DNA of 64,000 nucleotides from Bacillus sp. (in: firmicutes). Lineage in GTDB: Bacteria > Bacillota > Bacilli > Bacillales > Bacillaceae. Positions 28,439-37,622 of this stretch are shown here, in pieces (position 1 is the first letter of the stretch; each line of letters opens with the position of its first letter). A program made the position numbers and the translations under genes. The notes below the pieces were generated by a model, which saw nothing but the letters and a program-made list of their open reading frames with translations, searched no databases and was not told where the DNA came from. The stretch lies in contig JAPSLU010000002.1 of the NCBI GenBank assembly GCA_031180405.1, forward strand, positions 1-64,000, read 5' to 3'.

Positions 28439-28599
28439 GGAAAAGTAATAAGTAGCACAGCACCTCGGTCAGCTCCGACTAGCATAAGACGCAATTGAAT
28501 AGAAGACGTTCTTTGTCTTCAATTCAATTGCGTCTAGACCCTAGAGGAGCCAGGTATCTTACTTTTTCCACAAAAGTAAGACTGCTGGAGCTAGACACC
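28439..28599 (-). repeat. Structured intergenic repeat, copy C (mreB-mreC)
   Basis: The best hairpin of the family. On either strand AGACGCAATTGAAT pairs perfectly with ATTCAATTGCGTCT, and inside that GAAGAC pairs with GTCTTC around GTTCTTT (28487-28535). AGCTCC / GGAGC and CTTACTTTT / AAAAGTAAG pairings flank it, and it ends in GGAGCTAGACACC. It fills most of the 289-bp gap inside the mre operon and stops about 35 bases before the mreC start. Confidence 0.8.
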
Positions 28600-28693
28600 A
28601 AAACTAAGTACAGAATTTTATACTTCCTGATCTTAGAACAAAGTATCCTTACTTACATGTTACCGGTGTTTCACTATTATTGCGAACCTTTTG

Positions 28694-29716
28694 TTAACGA
28701 CTGTCTCTTGCTTTATTTTTAAATAAATGAATATGCTCTAATGCTTTACCTGTACCAATCGCAACACAATCCAGTGGATCTTCTGCAATTAATACTGGCA
28801 TATTTGTTTCTTCTCCAATGACTTTATCTAAGTTGCGGAGTAATGCTCCTCCACCCGTTAAAACAATTCCACGATCCATTATGTCTGCTGCAAGTTCTGG
28901 AGGTGTTTTTTCTAACGTATTTTTAACCGTATCTACAATTGTGTAAACTGTATCTTTTAACGCCTCAGCAATTTCTGCCGCTGTGATTTCAATTGTTTTT
29001 GGCAAGCCTGTAAGAAGGTCGCGACCTCTAATATCCATATTTTCCACACCATCAGGTGAACCCGCAGAACCAATTTCAACTTTAATGGCTTCGGATGTTC
29101 GATCACCAATCATTAAGTTATAGGTCTTTCTAATGTATGTAATGATGGCTTCGTCCATCTCATCACCCGCAACGCGAATCGACTGACTAGTTACAATTCC
29201 GCCAAGGGATATAATTGCTACTTCAGTTGTACCTCCACCAATATCAACCACCATACTTCCTGTTGGTTCCCATACTGGTAGATTTGCACCAATTGCTGCT
29301 GCGAAGGGCTCTTCAATCGTATATGCATCACGGGCACCAGCTTGTCTTGTCGCGTCAATAACAGCTCTTTCCTCAACCGCTGTTATACCTGATGGAACAC
29401 AAACCATCACATAAGGCTTTCTTGAAAAAACACCTTTCGTTTTCGTTGCCTGCTTAATATAATATTTCATCATTGTAGCCGTTGTTTCATAATCCGCAAT
29501 AACTCCATCTTTCATAGGTCTTAATGCGACAACATTTCCCGGTGTACGACCGATCATGTTTTTGGCATCATTCCCAACTGCCACAATCTGCTTTGTATCT
29601 GTTTGTAAAGCCACAACTGATGGCTCACGAACAACAATTCCTTTTCCTTTCACAAACACAAGTGTGTTTGCCGTCCCTAAATCTATCCCAAGGTCTCTTG
29701 TACCAATACCGAACAT
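28694..29716 (-). CDS. mreB: Rod shape-determining actin homologue MreB
   Basis: About 340 residues from [21 protein letters not shown]; the ORF track adds 24 codons that lack family similarity, and GGAAAGGAAG precedes the ATG at 29716. Actin-fold phosphate motifs [11 protein letters not shown] and [18 protein letters not shown] and the adenosine motif [11 protein letters not shown] are present. MreB filaments direct lateral wall synthesis. It is first in the mreBCD-minCD operon, with a long leader that contains several hairpins. Confidence 0.97.
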   Translation of the reverse strand: MFGIGTRDLGIDLGTANTLVFVKGKGIVVREPSVVALQTDTKQIVAVGNDAKNMIGRTPGNVVALRPMKDGVIADYETTATMMKYYIKQATKTKGVFSRKPYVMVCVPSGITAVEERAVIDATRQAGARDAYTIEEPFAAAIGANLPVWEPTGSMVVDIGGGTTEVAIISLGGIVTSQSIRVAGDEMDEAIITYIRKTYNLMIGDRTSEAIKVEIGSAGSPDGVENMDIRGRDLLTGLPKTIEITAAEIAEALKDTVYTIVDTVKNTLEKTPPELAADIMDRGIVLTGGGALLRNLDKVIGEETNMPVLIAEDPLDCVAIGTGKALEHIHLFKNKARDSR

Positions 29717-29801
29717 AGGGTGTATCTTCCTTTCCGAAACGAAATATACTTTATTACTTTTATTTTTAGGAAAGTTGACAGAATACAACTTTCTTCTTTA
29801 A

Positions 29802-29907
29802 GAGGGTAAGCTTGCTTGTCATAACGAACAGTGTCGATTTTACGTTCGTCACTACCTCTTCATTCTTCCATAAAAACGAAGAGTTTTTTTACTTCCCTAA
29901 AAAACTC
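29802..29907 (-). promoter_or_regulatory. mreB leader with overlapping hairpins
   Basis: On the minus strand three possible stems follow in order: GAGTTTTTT / AAAAAAACTC (29881-29907), CTCTTC / GAAGAG (29856-29883), and a dyad with TACCTC / GAGGGTA and GTTCGT / ACGAAC pairings (29802-29858). Neighbouring stems share bases, so they exclude each other. A TATAAT at 29917-29922 just upstream is a candidate -10. Any regulatory role is inference. Confidence 0.4.
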
Positions 29908-29947
29908 ATAAATCTTATTATATCGTAATTACTCAAAAAAAAAAGTA

Positions 29948-30637
29948 TTAGATATAGCCTTTTTCTTTTAGACTGACATATTTTTGTTCACCGATGATAA
30001 GATGATCCAAAAGTTCTATTCCTAAAACCTTCCCACATTCAGATAGACGTTTAGTCACTTCAATGTCTTCTCTACTTGGTGATGGGTCTCCTGATGGATG
30101 ATTATGTATACAAATTAATGAAGCGGCCGAGCGTTTTAAAGCTTCTTTGTATACCTCTCTCGGGTGAACGATGGATGCATTGAGACTTCCTATAAATACG
30201 GTTTGTTTATGCAGCACTTGATTTTTTGTATTTAAATATAAACAAACAAAATGCTCCTGACTTAAAAAACGCATCTCCTCCATGACATAATCAGCGCCAT
30301 CCTTTGGAGAGCGGATTACAAAACGGTCTTCATATGTCAAGCGGTTCATTCGACGACCTAGCTCAAGGGCAGATAATATTTGAACAGCTTTTGCCATTCC
30401 AATCCCAGAGATCGTCGTAATTTCCTCAACAGAGGCATCGTTTAACAACCTTAAACCTTCAAAATGCTTTAAAAGTTTTTGGGAGAGGTCTAATACTGAT
30501 TCTTTTTTTGTTCCAGTTCGTAATAAAATTGCTAATAATTCTTGATTCGATAGCTTGTCAGCGCCTTCACTCAACAAGCGTTCTCTAGGTCTTTCATCCT
30601 GTGGGAAGTCACGGATTTTAAAGGTTGATGGTTCCAT
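29948..30637 (-). CDS. radC: RadC family JAB/MPN-domain protein
   Basis: A 229-residue protein with an N-terminal helix-hairpin-helix region (LNDASVEEITTISGIGMAKAV) and a C-terminal JAMM metalloprotease-like domain with the motif ICIHNHPSGDPSPSREDI, the H-x-H...D zinc set. Historically named for DNA repair, but the function is not settled. It lies between maf and mreB, as in B. subtilis (ysxA). Confidence 0.95.
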   Translation of the reverse strand: MEPSTFKIRDFPQDERPRERLLSEGADKLSNQELLAILLRTGTKKESVLDLSQKLLKHFEGLRLLNDASVEEITTISGIGMAKAVQILSALELGRRMNRLTYEDRFVIRSPKDGADYVMEEMRFLSQEHFVCLYLNTKNQVLHKQTVFIGSLNASIVHPREVYKEALKRSAASLICIHNHPSGDPSPSREDIEVTKRLSECGKVLGIELLDHLIIGEQKYVSLKEKGYI

Positions 30638-30738
30638 TTATCCTCCTTTGTTCCCTTTCTGCTCAAAACATTTTTTTCTCTATAATATCTTGTTCCTATC
30701 CTACTGTTTTATGCCATATAAGACAGTCTGTTTACATT

Positions 30739-31308
30739 TTACCATTTAAATCCAGAACGAATAAGTTCTCTTTTAGTTCTAGCGATAGGCAAGCCTACAA
30801 CTGTATAATAATCTCCCTTGATTTCTTTCACAAGAAGTGCACCAAAGCCTTGTATACCATAAGCACCTGCTTTATCCATCGGTTCTTTTGTGCTCACATA
30901 TTCTTCAATTTCCTTTTGTGTTAATGGGTAAAATGTCACACTTGTTTTTTCATAAAAGGAATGATATTTCTTGTTGTGAACGATAGACACACCCGTGTAC
31001 ACTTCATGCGTTTTACCGGAAAGCATTGTTAGTATTTCGATAGCCTCTCGTTCGTTCTTCGGCTTTCCTAACATTTTCCCTTCGTAAACGACAAGTGTAT
31101 CAGACCCTAACACATAAGCATCTTGATACGATTTGGCGACATTTTCCGCTTTTTGCTGAGCTAAAGATTGAACCATTTCTGAAGGATGAAGATTTTCATC
31201 AACAACCTCCTCTACCTCACTAACAATTACTTCAAAGGAAAGTTTGAGGAGCTCTAGAAGTTCTTTTCTACGGGGAGAAGCTGAAGCTAAAATGAGGTTT
31301 GTATCCAT
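30739..31308 (-). CDS. maf: Maf nucleotide pyrophosphatase
   Basis: A 189-residue Maf-family enzyme with the substrate loop [17 protein letters not shown] at the N terminus and the catalytic YVLGSDTLV and [17 protein letters not shown] motifs. Bacterial homologues hydrolyse non-canonical or dTTP/UTP nucleotides and influence septum formation. It is cotranscribed with radC, about 100 bases apart, and lies downstream of spoIIB. Confidence 0.95.
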   Translation of the reverse strand: MDTNLILASASPRRKELLELLKLSFEVIVSEVEEVVDENLHPSEMVQSLAQQKAENVAKSYQDAYVLGSDTLVVYEGKMLGKPKNEREAIEILTMLSGKTHEVYTGVSIVHNKKYHSFYEKTSVTFYPLTQKEIEEYVSTKEPMDKAGAYGIQGFGALLVKEIKGDYYTVVGLPIARTKRELIRSGFKW

Positions 31309-31431
31309 TTTAAAAACACCCTTTCTTCGTTTCAGATTAGAAGATACTTCTATATCTTACCAAAGGAGTATTTTTTGGACAATTTATCAATTTTTAATTT
31401 TCTGTAGAACAACAGAAAAAATATGTTAAGA

Positions 31432-31463
31432 AACCCTTTCCTCATGAATAGAGTGAAAGGGTT
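31432..31463 (-). terminator. Hairpin terminator after spoIIB
   Basis: The perfect 9-bp stem AACCCTTTC / GAAAGGGTT lies 12 bases after spoIIB. The T content after it on the minus strand is modest (TTCTTAAC). Confidence 0.6.
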
Positions 31464-31474
31464 ACACGACTTCT

Positions 31475-32494
31475 CTACTTAGATTGTAATAATTGCACAA
31501 CTTCTAGTAATATTTGCTGAGCTTCCCAACCTTGGTTACCCTTTATTTTCGTTGATGCCTCTAAAAGCTTTTCAATTGAAGCTGTTTCTTTTTCAGTACC
31601 TGTTTTTATTGCTTTTAGTTGTTCTTCAACTTCTGTTAATTCATCAGGATTCATTACTTCACCATTAATAACAGAAGCAGATCGTTCAGTTAAAGAAGTA
31701 ATGGAATTTATCCATTGATCAGGTGTTTGTGTCGTTTCAATCGAAAGAGAGAGCTGCTTTCCTCCCCAAAAATCACTGAATTGTTGCTCTTTATATTTTT
31801 CATTCATCGCATTTGTCTGAGTCTTTTCCTTTCCTAATCCAGCTAAAACAGTAAAAGACCCATCTGTTTCAATAACGGCAGAAGCAAAGCCTTTTTGCTG
31901 GATATCAGCTGCAACAGTGTCAGCACCTTCTTTTGCTGAGAAAATTCCTCCCTGTACAGCATAAAGGTTGAGAGTAGCAGCCTGAGTTGCACTTGATGGA
32001 GGTTCCTGAGAATTTTGATCAGGTGTATCAGTTGCTGTTGGTTCTTCTGTGACCACCTCATCGATAGGTGTTGCTGTTGCTGGTAAATCTTCATTTGACA
32101 AAAAGTTTAGCGCTATATATCCAAAGCCCACTCCTAAACCCACAGCTAAGGTGACAACCGTTACGATTTGCTTCATAGGAAACGGAACGACGTTTCGTTT
32201 TCTATTCGTTTTATTTGAATATTGAAATGGTGTGACGTTTTGATTAGAATATATTTTCTTTTTCTTAGTAGAACTTACCACCTTCGGATCTTCTTCAAAG
32301 ATTGGTTCTTCATCAGGTAAAAGCCAAGGAAACTCGTCTTCTTCCTTTTTAGCAGAAGCCATTTCCTTTTCTGCCTTTAGTTTTTCTTCCCATGAAGATA
32401 TCTGGTATTCATTTGTTGACTCTCTTTTTTCTGTTAAAGGACGGTCCTTTCCATTTATTTTAATTTTAACTGTATCTGAGGTCTGCTTGTCCAT
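31475..32494 (-). CDS. spoIIB: Stage II sporulation protein SpoIIB (SPOR domain)
   Basis: About 339 residues from MDKQTSDTVKIKINGKDRPL, with GGGTGGTAGG upstream; the ORF track adds 12 codons. A long charged cytoplasmic part precedes one transmembrane segment (about residues 120-140), then a Pro/Thr-rich linker and a SPOR domain (LYAVQGGIFSAKEGADTVAADI). SpoIIB helps localise the engulfment DMP machinery to septal peptidoglycan. It occurs between maf and comC in B. subtilis; here the pilus cluster with its prepilin peptidase follows on that side. Confidence 0.88.
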   Translation of the reverse strand: MDKQTSDTVKIKINGKDRPLTEKRESTNEYQISSWEEKLKAEKEMASAKKEEDEFPWLLPDEEPIFEEDPKVVSSTKKKKIYSNQNVTPFQYSNKTNRKRNVVPFPMKQIVTVVTLAVGLGVGFGYIALNFLSNEDLPATATPIDEVVTEEPTATDTPDQNSQEPPSSATQAATLNLYAVQGGIFSAKEGADTVAADIQQKGFASAVIETDGSFTVLAGLGKEKTQTNAMNEKYKEQQFSDFWGGKQLSLSIETTQTPDQWINSITSLTERSASVINGEVMNPDELTEVEEQLKAIKTGTEKETASIEKLLEASTKIKGNQGWEAQQILLEVVQLLQSK

Positions 32495-32555
32495 ATGCCT
32501 ACCACCCTTCTTTATTGCACGATCATTCATATTGATCTAATGCTAACAGAAGGAT

Positions 32556-32590
32556 AAAAAAAAAGAACAAGACATTTGTCGTCTCATCCT
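32556..32590 (-). terminator. Probable terminator of the pilus operon
   Basis: On the minus strand a short stem GAGAC / GTCTT is followed by a run of nine or ten T residues. It lies about 60 bases after the pilO-like gene and before spoIIB. Confidence 0.45.
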
Positions 32591-32645
32591 TAATACTTTT
32601 CGCCATTTTTTGACAGCATTTACTCATCTTCTTCATCTTCTTCAT

Positions 32646-33401
32646 CTACTTTTCATTAGTAAATGGATTTTCTTTGTCACTTGGTTCAGGTGTGAAAAAG
32701 GGTGGGAGCTGTTCACGAAGTGCTTCTAGATTTGGTAAATAAAAAGTCGAAACAACAACATTGTAAACAAATTGACCATCTTCATTATTTTCTTCTAGTA
32801 GATGAATTACTTCTGGCTTTCCTTCTACTTGGACTGATTCAATTTGTGTCAATCGTTTAGAATTTTCTAATTGTCTAAGAAATTCTTCTAATTCATAATA
32901 GCTAGGAGAGGTAACAGTCAAATCTACCGTTAATTTCTCTAAGCCCTCTGGCATTACTTCTTCCTTTGCCGCTTCAGTGTTTACGTCTCCTCCATCTTCT
33001 TCATCATCCGCATCTAATTCTTCCTCATCTGTCTCAATGAGTTCATTATCTTCTTCCTCTACTGAAACTGTTTCCCCATCTTGAAATGCTAAAGTAGTAA
33101 TCAGACTGTTTGAAATGGTTTCTGCTTTTTCTAAATCTAATAGAAACTGTTCTTCAAACGGACTAACAGGTAATATTTTTTGTAATTCAACAGCTGATAA
33201 TAATGTACCTTCACTACTTCCTTTATTAGACTTCTGTAATGTTTGAATAAACGTGTTTTCCGTTTCTATTTGATTTTGTAAGCTTTGTATTTCCAGCGTT
33301 TTCGGCTGAAGGAGAATTAAATACGAAAAATAAGCGATTAACCCAGAAAAAACAATGATAAGACCAAGGAGGATTGTATGTTTTTTTCTCCATTTAATCA
33401 T
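32646..33401 (-). CDS. pilO: Type IV pilus assembly protein PilO-like
   Basis: A 251-residue bitopic protein: N-terminal transmembrane helix (about residues 11-31), a coiled coil (KTLEIQSLQNQIETENTFI), then an extracytoplasmic ferredoxin-like domain (LTVDLTVTSPSYYELEEFLRQLEN) as in PilO. A long Glu/Asp-rich loop (about residues 115-150) interrupts it. PilO pairs with PilN as the membrane alignment complex between PilM and the pilus. It overlaps pilN by 4 bases and is the last gene of the pilus operon. Confidence 0.82.
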   Translation of the reverse strand: MIKWRKKHTILLGLIIVFSGLIAYFSYLILLQPKTLEIQSLQNQIETENTFIQTLQKSNKGSSEGTLLSAVELQKILPVSPFEEQFLLDLEKAETISNSLITTLAFQDGETVSVEEEDNELIETDEEELDADDEEDGGDVNTEAAKEEVMPEGLEKLTVDLTVTSPSYYELEEFLRQLENSKRLTQIESVQVEGKPEVIHLLEENNEDGQFVYNVVVSTFYLPNLEALREQLPPFFTPEPSDKENPFTNEK

Positions 33402-33979
33402 TGCTCTTCATCCTCCTCTTCAACCGCTTTTAAGGCATTTCGATCAATTTGTAGTTGATATGTTGCAAGATAGCGAGGAACAGCATCTTCCGCGTCTTCA
33501 AGTGGAACTGCTTCTACTGTTAATAACTTCACTTCTGTCATCAACTCTGAACTCTTTAAACGACTTAAATAATACGCCGCTTCTCTAGATGATTCAAATT
33601 GAACAACTAAGTTTAATGATGCATTATTAACATAGTCTAGACTATAAAATAAACCTTTGTCAGGTAGCTTTTTAGTCAATTCCTGTAAGAGTGGAACAAA
33701 ATCCACTGGGAACTCTTCAGACCATTTAATCGCTTCTTCCAATTCGGCAACTGCCTTAGAACTACTTTCTTGACTAGCTTGCTGTTGAAGAACATTTGAT
33801 TGTTGCTGTAGCTGCTGATATGTTTGCTCAAGTTCTGCAAATTGTTGATTTTTCTGTGAGATGAATGTAAATATGGTCGAACATACCCCTGATAAAATAA
33901 TCGCCATAACAAGTACAACGACTAAATTGGTGTAATTTCGTTGTTGTTTTTGTGGGAGTAAATTAATTTCCGCTAACAT
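33398..33979 (-). CDS. pilN: Type IV pilus assembly protein PilN-like
   Basis: A 193-residue protein starting MLAEINLLPQKQ, the short cytoplasmic INLLP motif by which PilN docks into the PilM groove. One transmembrane helix (about residues 17-38), a Gln-rich coiled coil and an extracytoplasmic domain (VVQFESSREAAYYLSRLKSS) follow. Located between pilM and pilO with gaps of 7 and -4 bases. Confidence 0.85.
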   Translation of the reverse strand: MLAEINLLPQKQQRNYTNLVVVLVMAIILSGVCSTIFTFISQKNQQFAELEQTYQQLQQQSNVLQQQASQESSSKAVAELEEAIKWSEEFPVDFVPLLQELTKKLPDKGLFYSLDYVNNASLNLVVQFESSREAAYYLSRLKSSELMTEVKLLTVEAVPLEDAEDAVPRYLATYQLQIDRNALKAVEEEDEEQ

Positions 33980-33986
33980 GATTACT

Positions 33987-34982
33987 TTACACCTCTTTTA
34001 ATGCTAATCCAAGCACTCTATGAAACTTATTAGGAACAGCGATGTTTTTATTTGTGTAGACCTTCGTTTGTGGATAAGAAATTTTTATTGTTGTAACCGA
34101 CTCTTGTAAAGTTTTCATGAATTCATTTATATATGGATTATCACCTAACAAAACAATTTGTGTGATTTGGTGGTCTCCTTGATGAAGGCTGAAACGATAA
34201 AAATTAATAATTTTTTCGATTTCTTTTGCCATATCTTGAAAATGAACTGAGAGTAAGTCTTTGTCCTTTATTTCATATTGATAATAGATTTGAGTTTCAG
34301 GTTCAAGTTTATAAGACCAGTTTTTAATCATTCCATCTAATTGTAGATGACGAGTAAAAATAGGCTTTAACTTTTCAAAGATACTAAAAATAATAGAGTC
34401 AAGCTTTACTTCAACCATAAGCGTGTTATCTTTTTCCGAAACAAACTTTTGGTTATAAAGTAATCTATAATTAGAAAGTGCTGACAAATCTGCTGCACTT
34501 GCATCTAATTTAAGATCATCTAGTAAGTCTGTATATTCGTTTATTACTGATTCAGGTGCAGCAAATAATAGGATTTCCTTGTGCATTTCTGTTTCTTGAA
34601 GAGAAACGAAATCAAATACAGGTTCTTCAAATGGAAGATGAATATTATGACCGAGTTCCAAGTAAAGATACCCTTTTATTTCATCATCCTTTAAATCATT
34701 TGGAACCTTAACTTTTCGGACACTTACAAAGGCATCTGGTGTAATAAAGCGAACCTGCTTCCTTTTCACGCCCCAATCATGAATAAGTTGCTCTAAAATC
34801 ATCGACAGCTTTTCAGGATCCTTTATACTGCCACCCACTACTATGCCTTCAGGAAGGTAGGATTCCACAAAACGATTGACGACAAGAGGTTCTACACTTT
34901 TCAGTTCAAGTAATTGAATAGAGTAATTCGATATATATAAGTTCACTGCATGTTGTTTTTGAGAAAAAAAACGAATAGCCAC
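33987..34982 (-). CDS. pilM: Type IV pilus actin-like protein PilM
   Basis: A 331-residue cytoplasmic ATPase-fold protein of the PilM/FtsA class. It has the substructure DDEIKGYLYLELGHNIHLPFEEPVFDF common to PilM and a C-terminal nucleotide-fold segment (QITQIVLLGDNPYINEFMKTL). PilM binds the PilN N terminus and connects the membrane complex to the ATPases. The canonical phosphate loops of actin folds are poorly conserved here, as in many Firmicute PilM proteins. Confidence 0.85.
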   Translation of the reverse strand: MAIRFFSQKQHAVNLYISNYSIQLLELKSVEPLVVNRFVESYLPEGIVVGGSIKDPEKLSMILEQLIHDWGVKRKQVRFITPDAFVSVRKVKVPNDLKDDEIKGYLYLELGHNIHLPFEEPVFDFVSLQETEMHKEILLFAAPESVINEYTDLLDDLKLDASAADLSALSNYRLLYNQKFVSEKDNTLMVEVKLDSIIFSIFEKLKPIFTRHLQLDGMIKNWSYKLEPETQIYYQYEIKDKDLLSVHFQDMAKEIEKIINFYRFSLHQGDHQITQIVLLGDNPYINEFMKTLQESVTTIKISYPQTKVYTNKNIAVPNKFHRVLGLALKEV

Positions 34983-34997
34983 CTAAAAACCCCCTTC

Positions 34998-35771
34998 TTA
35001 ATATAAGTAAGAAAAGAAATACGTTATATACAAATCAATCAAATCCTTGCCAAAGAAATAGGCAATAAGTGCACCCATCACAAGGAATGGTCCAAAAGGA
35101 AATGGCTTCCCTTTTTTAATGAAGCCCATCATCATGCCGATTATACCTACAACTGTTCCGAATAATGTTGCTAGAAAAAAGCTTAGTAAAACTAGTTTCC
35201 AGCCCAACAAAATTCCAAATACGGCTAGTAGCTTCATATCACCACCACCCATGCCACCTCGGCTGACTAAAATAATTACAAGCGGCACAGCTATTCCAAC
35301 AAGTAATCCAGCAAGTGGATCCCACCAAGACTCTGTTTGGATAAACATTAATTCTATCAAAAATAGGATAAGAAAAAACAGATTCACCCTGTCAGGGATT
35401 ATCATATATTTTATATCAGACACAATCACAATCATACACAGTGAGATAAGTGACCAAGCAATAATCAATTCTTTTGACCATCCCACCAAAAATGGTGAAA
35501 TCGTAAAAAGAATCGCTGTCATAAGCTCCACTAAAGGATATAAAACAGAAATCGGTGTTTTGCAATGTCTACATTTACCATTTTGAAAAAGATAAGATAA
35601 GATAGGAATTAATTCTAAAGTGGATAGTCTGTTGTTGCATACAGGGCAAGCTGAGCTTGGGTATGCAATCGATTTTTTTAATGGTACACGTAAGCCCACG
35701 ACATTATAAAAGGAGCCTAGTACTGCTCCTAGGATGAAAATATAGATGTGTAGGGTAATAATTGTCAGCAT
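34998..35771 (-). CDS. pilD: Prepilin peptidase (A24 aspartic protease)
   Basis: A 257-residue polytopic enzyme. It has the N-terminal zinc-binding loop SACPVCNNRLSTLELIPILSYL with a second pair CRHC, and the two catalytic aspartates in VSDIKYMIIPD and GMGGGDMKLLAVFG. It removes the leader peptide of the pilins and N-methylates them. It is the positional counterpart of comC of B. subtilis, which lies in the same interval between spoIIB and folC, so it may also process competence pseudopilins encoded elsewhere. Confidence 0.95.
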   Translation of the reverse strand: MLTIITLHIYIFILGAVLGSFYNVVGLRVPLKKSIAYPSSACPVCNNRLSTLELIPILSYLFQNGKCRHCKTPISVLYPLVELMTAILFTISPFLVGWSKELIIAWSLISLCMIVIVSDIKYMIIPDRVNLFFLILFLIELMFIQTESWWDPLAGLLVGIAVPLVIILVSRGGMGGGDMKLLAVFGILLGWKLVLLSFFLATLFGTVVGIIGMMMGFIKKGKPFPFGPFLVMGALIAYFFGKDLIDLYITYFFSYLY

Positions 35772-35791
35772 TGTGCTTACTCCTTTTATAG

Positions 35792-35828
35792 AAAGATAGA
35801 TAGTCCTACGGGAGGACTATCTATCTTT
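35792..35828 (-). terminator. Strong hairpin between pilin and prepilin peptidase genes
   Basis: A perfect 16-bp stem (AAAGATAGATAGTCCT / AGGACTATCTATCTTT) with a 5-base loop directly follows the pilin gene. On the minus strand the following bases (CTATAAAAGG) are only weakly T-rich, so it is more likely a partial terminator or a 3'-end stabiliser that keeps pilin mRNA above that of pilD-MNO. Confidence 0.65.
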
Positions 35829-35850
35829 TCTCATTCTTTATTAAAATGAA

Positions 35851-36318
35851 TTATGGTAGATCAATATTTTTTCTTTGTAAGTTAGTTGCGTCTGGTATAG
35901 TAGTTTGTCCAGTCGCTAGAATAACATAATCATGATCATTTGCTTTATTTACTAATTCTACACGATATTCAATATTACCAGCAGTATTTTCAATAACATT
36001 TACAACTGTCTCATCAACATTATAGGAGTCATCAGTACTAGGATCTTGGATATCTTCTAGTTGACCATCTTCTATAAGGTCATCTAGAGTGATCTTAGTA
36101 GCAGTAGTAGTGATCTCAATGTTATTTGTGTTTACCATCATTCTAGCAGAACTTGCTATCTGCTTTGCATTCGCAATATGAGCATCAATTTTCGAGTTAT
36201 TAATTAGCCCGCCGATTGCAGGAATCGCAATTGCAGCAATAATTCCTAAAATAACAACAACTGCAAGTAGCTCAATTAACGTCAAACCTCTCTCATTTTT
36301 CACTAGTTTTTTTAACAT
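35851..36318 (-). CDS. pilA: Major type IV pilin
   Basis: About 155 residues from MLKKLVKNERGLTLIELLAV, with AGGAGG before the ATG at 36318. A short basic leader precedes the cleavage site G|LTLIELL (Glu 5 of the mature pilin present), followed by a hydrophobic alpha-1 helix and a globular Thr/Asp-rich domain. No cysteine pair is seen. The type III (Gly-Leu) cleavage site matches the PilD encoded next to it. It has the highest-quality ribosome binding site in the cluster and is followed by a strong hairpin, both suited to a major subunit. Confidence 0.92.
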   Translation of the reverse strand: MLKKLVKNERGLTLIELLAVVVILGIIAAIAIPAIGGLINNSKIDAHIANAKQIASSARMMVNTNNIEITTTATKITLDDLIEDGQLEDIQDPSTDDSYNVDETVVNVIENTAGNIEYRVELVNKANDHDYVILATGQTTIPDATNLQRKNIDLP

Positions 36319-36413
36319 TTTCTCTCCTCCTATAATCATAGTACCTTTTCCCTAATCTCAATTCCATTATACACGAATAATTGAATCTATGAATATAAAA
36401 ATTTGTAAAATAT

Positions 36414-37622
36414 CTACATCTGAACATGATTAAATATATCAAACATTGGAACAATAATCGCGATGACTATAGTTCCTACGATCCCTGCTAAAAGAACGAT
36501 CATTAATGGTTCAATTAATGACTTTAAACGATCTGCACTGTTCTCAACCTCTTCTTCATAGAAATCTGCTACTTTTCCTAGCATTTCATCTAAAGAACCT
36601 GTTTCTTCACCAATCATAATCATCTGTGTTACAAGAGGTGGAAAAGCCCAATGGTTTTTCATTGGTTCTGTTAAAGAAAGTCCATTTTCAAGAGAAGTTC
36701 GGGAATTAGCTATTACTTTAGCGATAACTTCATTTTCCACAATCTTCTCCACAATTGTCAACGACTGTAGAATGGGAACAGAACTTGAAAATAAAGAACT
36801 AAGTGTTCTCGTCATTCTCGCAAGCACTGCTTTTTGAATCATACTTCCAAAAATCGGCATCTTTAGTGCCATAACATCTAAATAATACTTTGTTTGTTTA
36901 TTTTTACGTAAGACATAAAAACCAGAAAAAATTACAACAAAAAATAACAGCACCACAAACCAATACTCCTGCAGATAAATACTTGAATTTAAGACAAATA
37001 ATGTAATCGCTGGTAGCTGCGCTCCAAAGCCTTCAAACATGGAAACAAAGGTTGGTACAACCGAAATTAATAAGAAAATAACCACGAAAACTGCAACAAT
37101 AGCAACTGCCATTGGATAAGCTAAAGCTGATTGTATTTTTTGTTTTGTTCGATGCTGTTTTTCATATTGAATTGCGAGTCGTTCAAGAGTTTCTTCCATA
37201 CTACCGCTTGCTTCACCAGCCTTAATCATATTCACGAACATTGCTGAGAATATTCGCTTATGCTTTGCCGCACTGACTGATAACGCATGGCCTGATTTTA
37301 GATCTTCTTCCATTTGCTCCAAAGCTAGGCGTAATGCCTTACTACTTGTTTGCTTTGAGAGAATATTAGTTGCATCAACAATGGTGACGCCTGCTCGAAG
37401 TAAAGTAGCAAATTGTCTTAAGTAAATAACAAAGTCCTGAAGCTTAACAGGATTTCCTATTGCTATATCTTTTGTAAGCATCGATTCAGGAATTTCTTCG
37501 ATTTTGGTCACACGAATTCCTTGTTCACTAAGCTTTAAGACTGCATCACGTTTCGAATTAGCTACAATTTTCCCAGACTTTTTCCCAGTGCGGTCACGAC
37601 CTTCATATTTAAACCTTGGCAT
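36414..37622 (-). CDS. pilC: Type IV pilus inner-membrane platform protein PilC
   Basis: A 402-residue GspF-family protein with two tandem helical domains (each with a LRQFATLLRAGVTIVDA / LSSLFSSSVPILQSLTIVE type core) and three transmembrane segments (about residues 165-190, 215-235, 370-395). Conserved MIKAGEASGSMEETL and MIMIGEETGSLDEML repeats are present. It transmits ATPase motion to the growing pilus. It overlaps pilT by one base. Confidence 0.95.
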   Translation of the reverse strand: MPRFKYEGRDRTGKKSGKIVANSKRDAVLKLSEQGIRVTKIEEIPESMLTKDIAIGNPVKLQDFVIYLRQFATLLRAGVTIVDATNILSKQTSSKALRLALEQMEEDLKSGHALSVSAAKHKRIFSAMFVNMIKAGEASGSMEETLERLAIQYEKQHRTKQKIQSALAYPMAVAIVAVFVVIFLLISVVPTFVSMFEGFGAQLPAITLFVLNSSIYLQEYWFVVLLFFVVIFSGFYVLRKNKQTKYYLDVMALKMPIFGSMIQKAVLARMTRTLSSLFSSSVPILQSLTIVEKIVENEVIAKVIANSRTSLENGLSLTEPMKNHWAFPPLVTQMIMIGEETGSLDEMLGKVADFYEEEVENSADRLKSLIEPLMIVLLAGIVGTIVIAIIVPMFDIFNHVQM

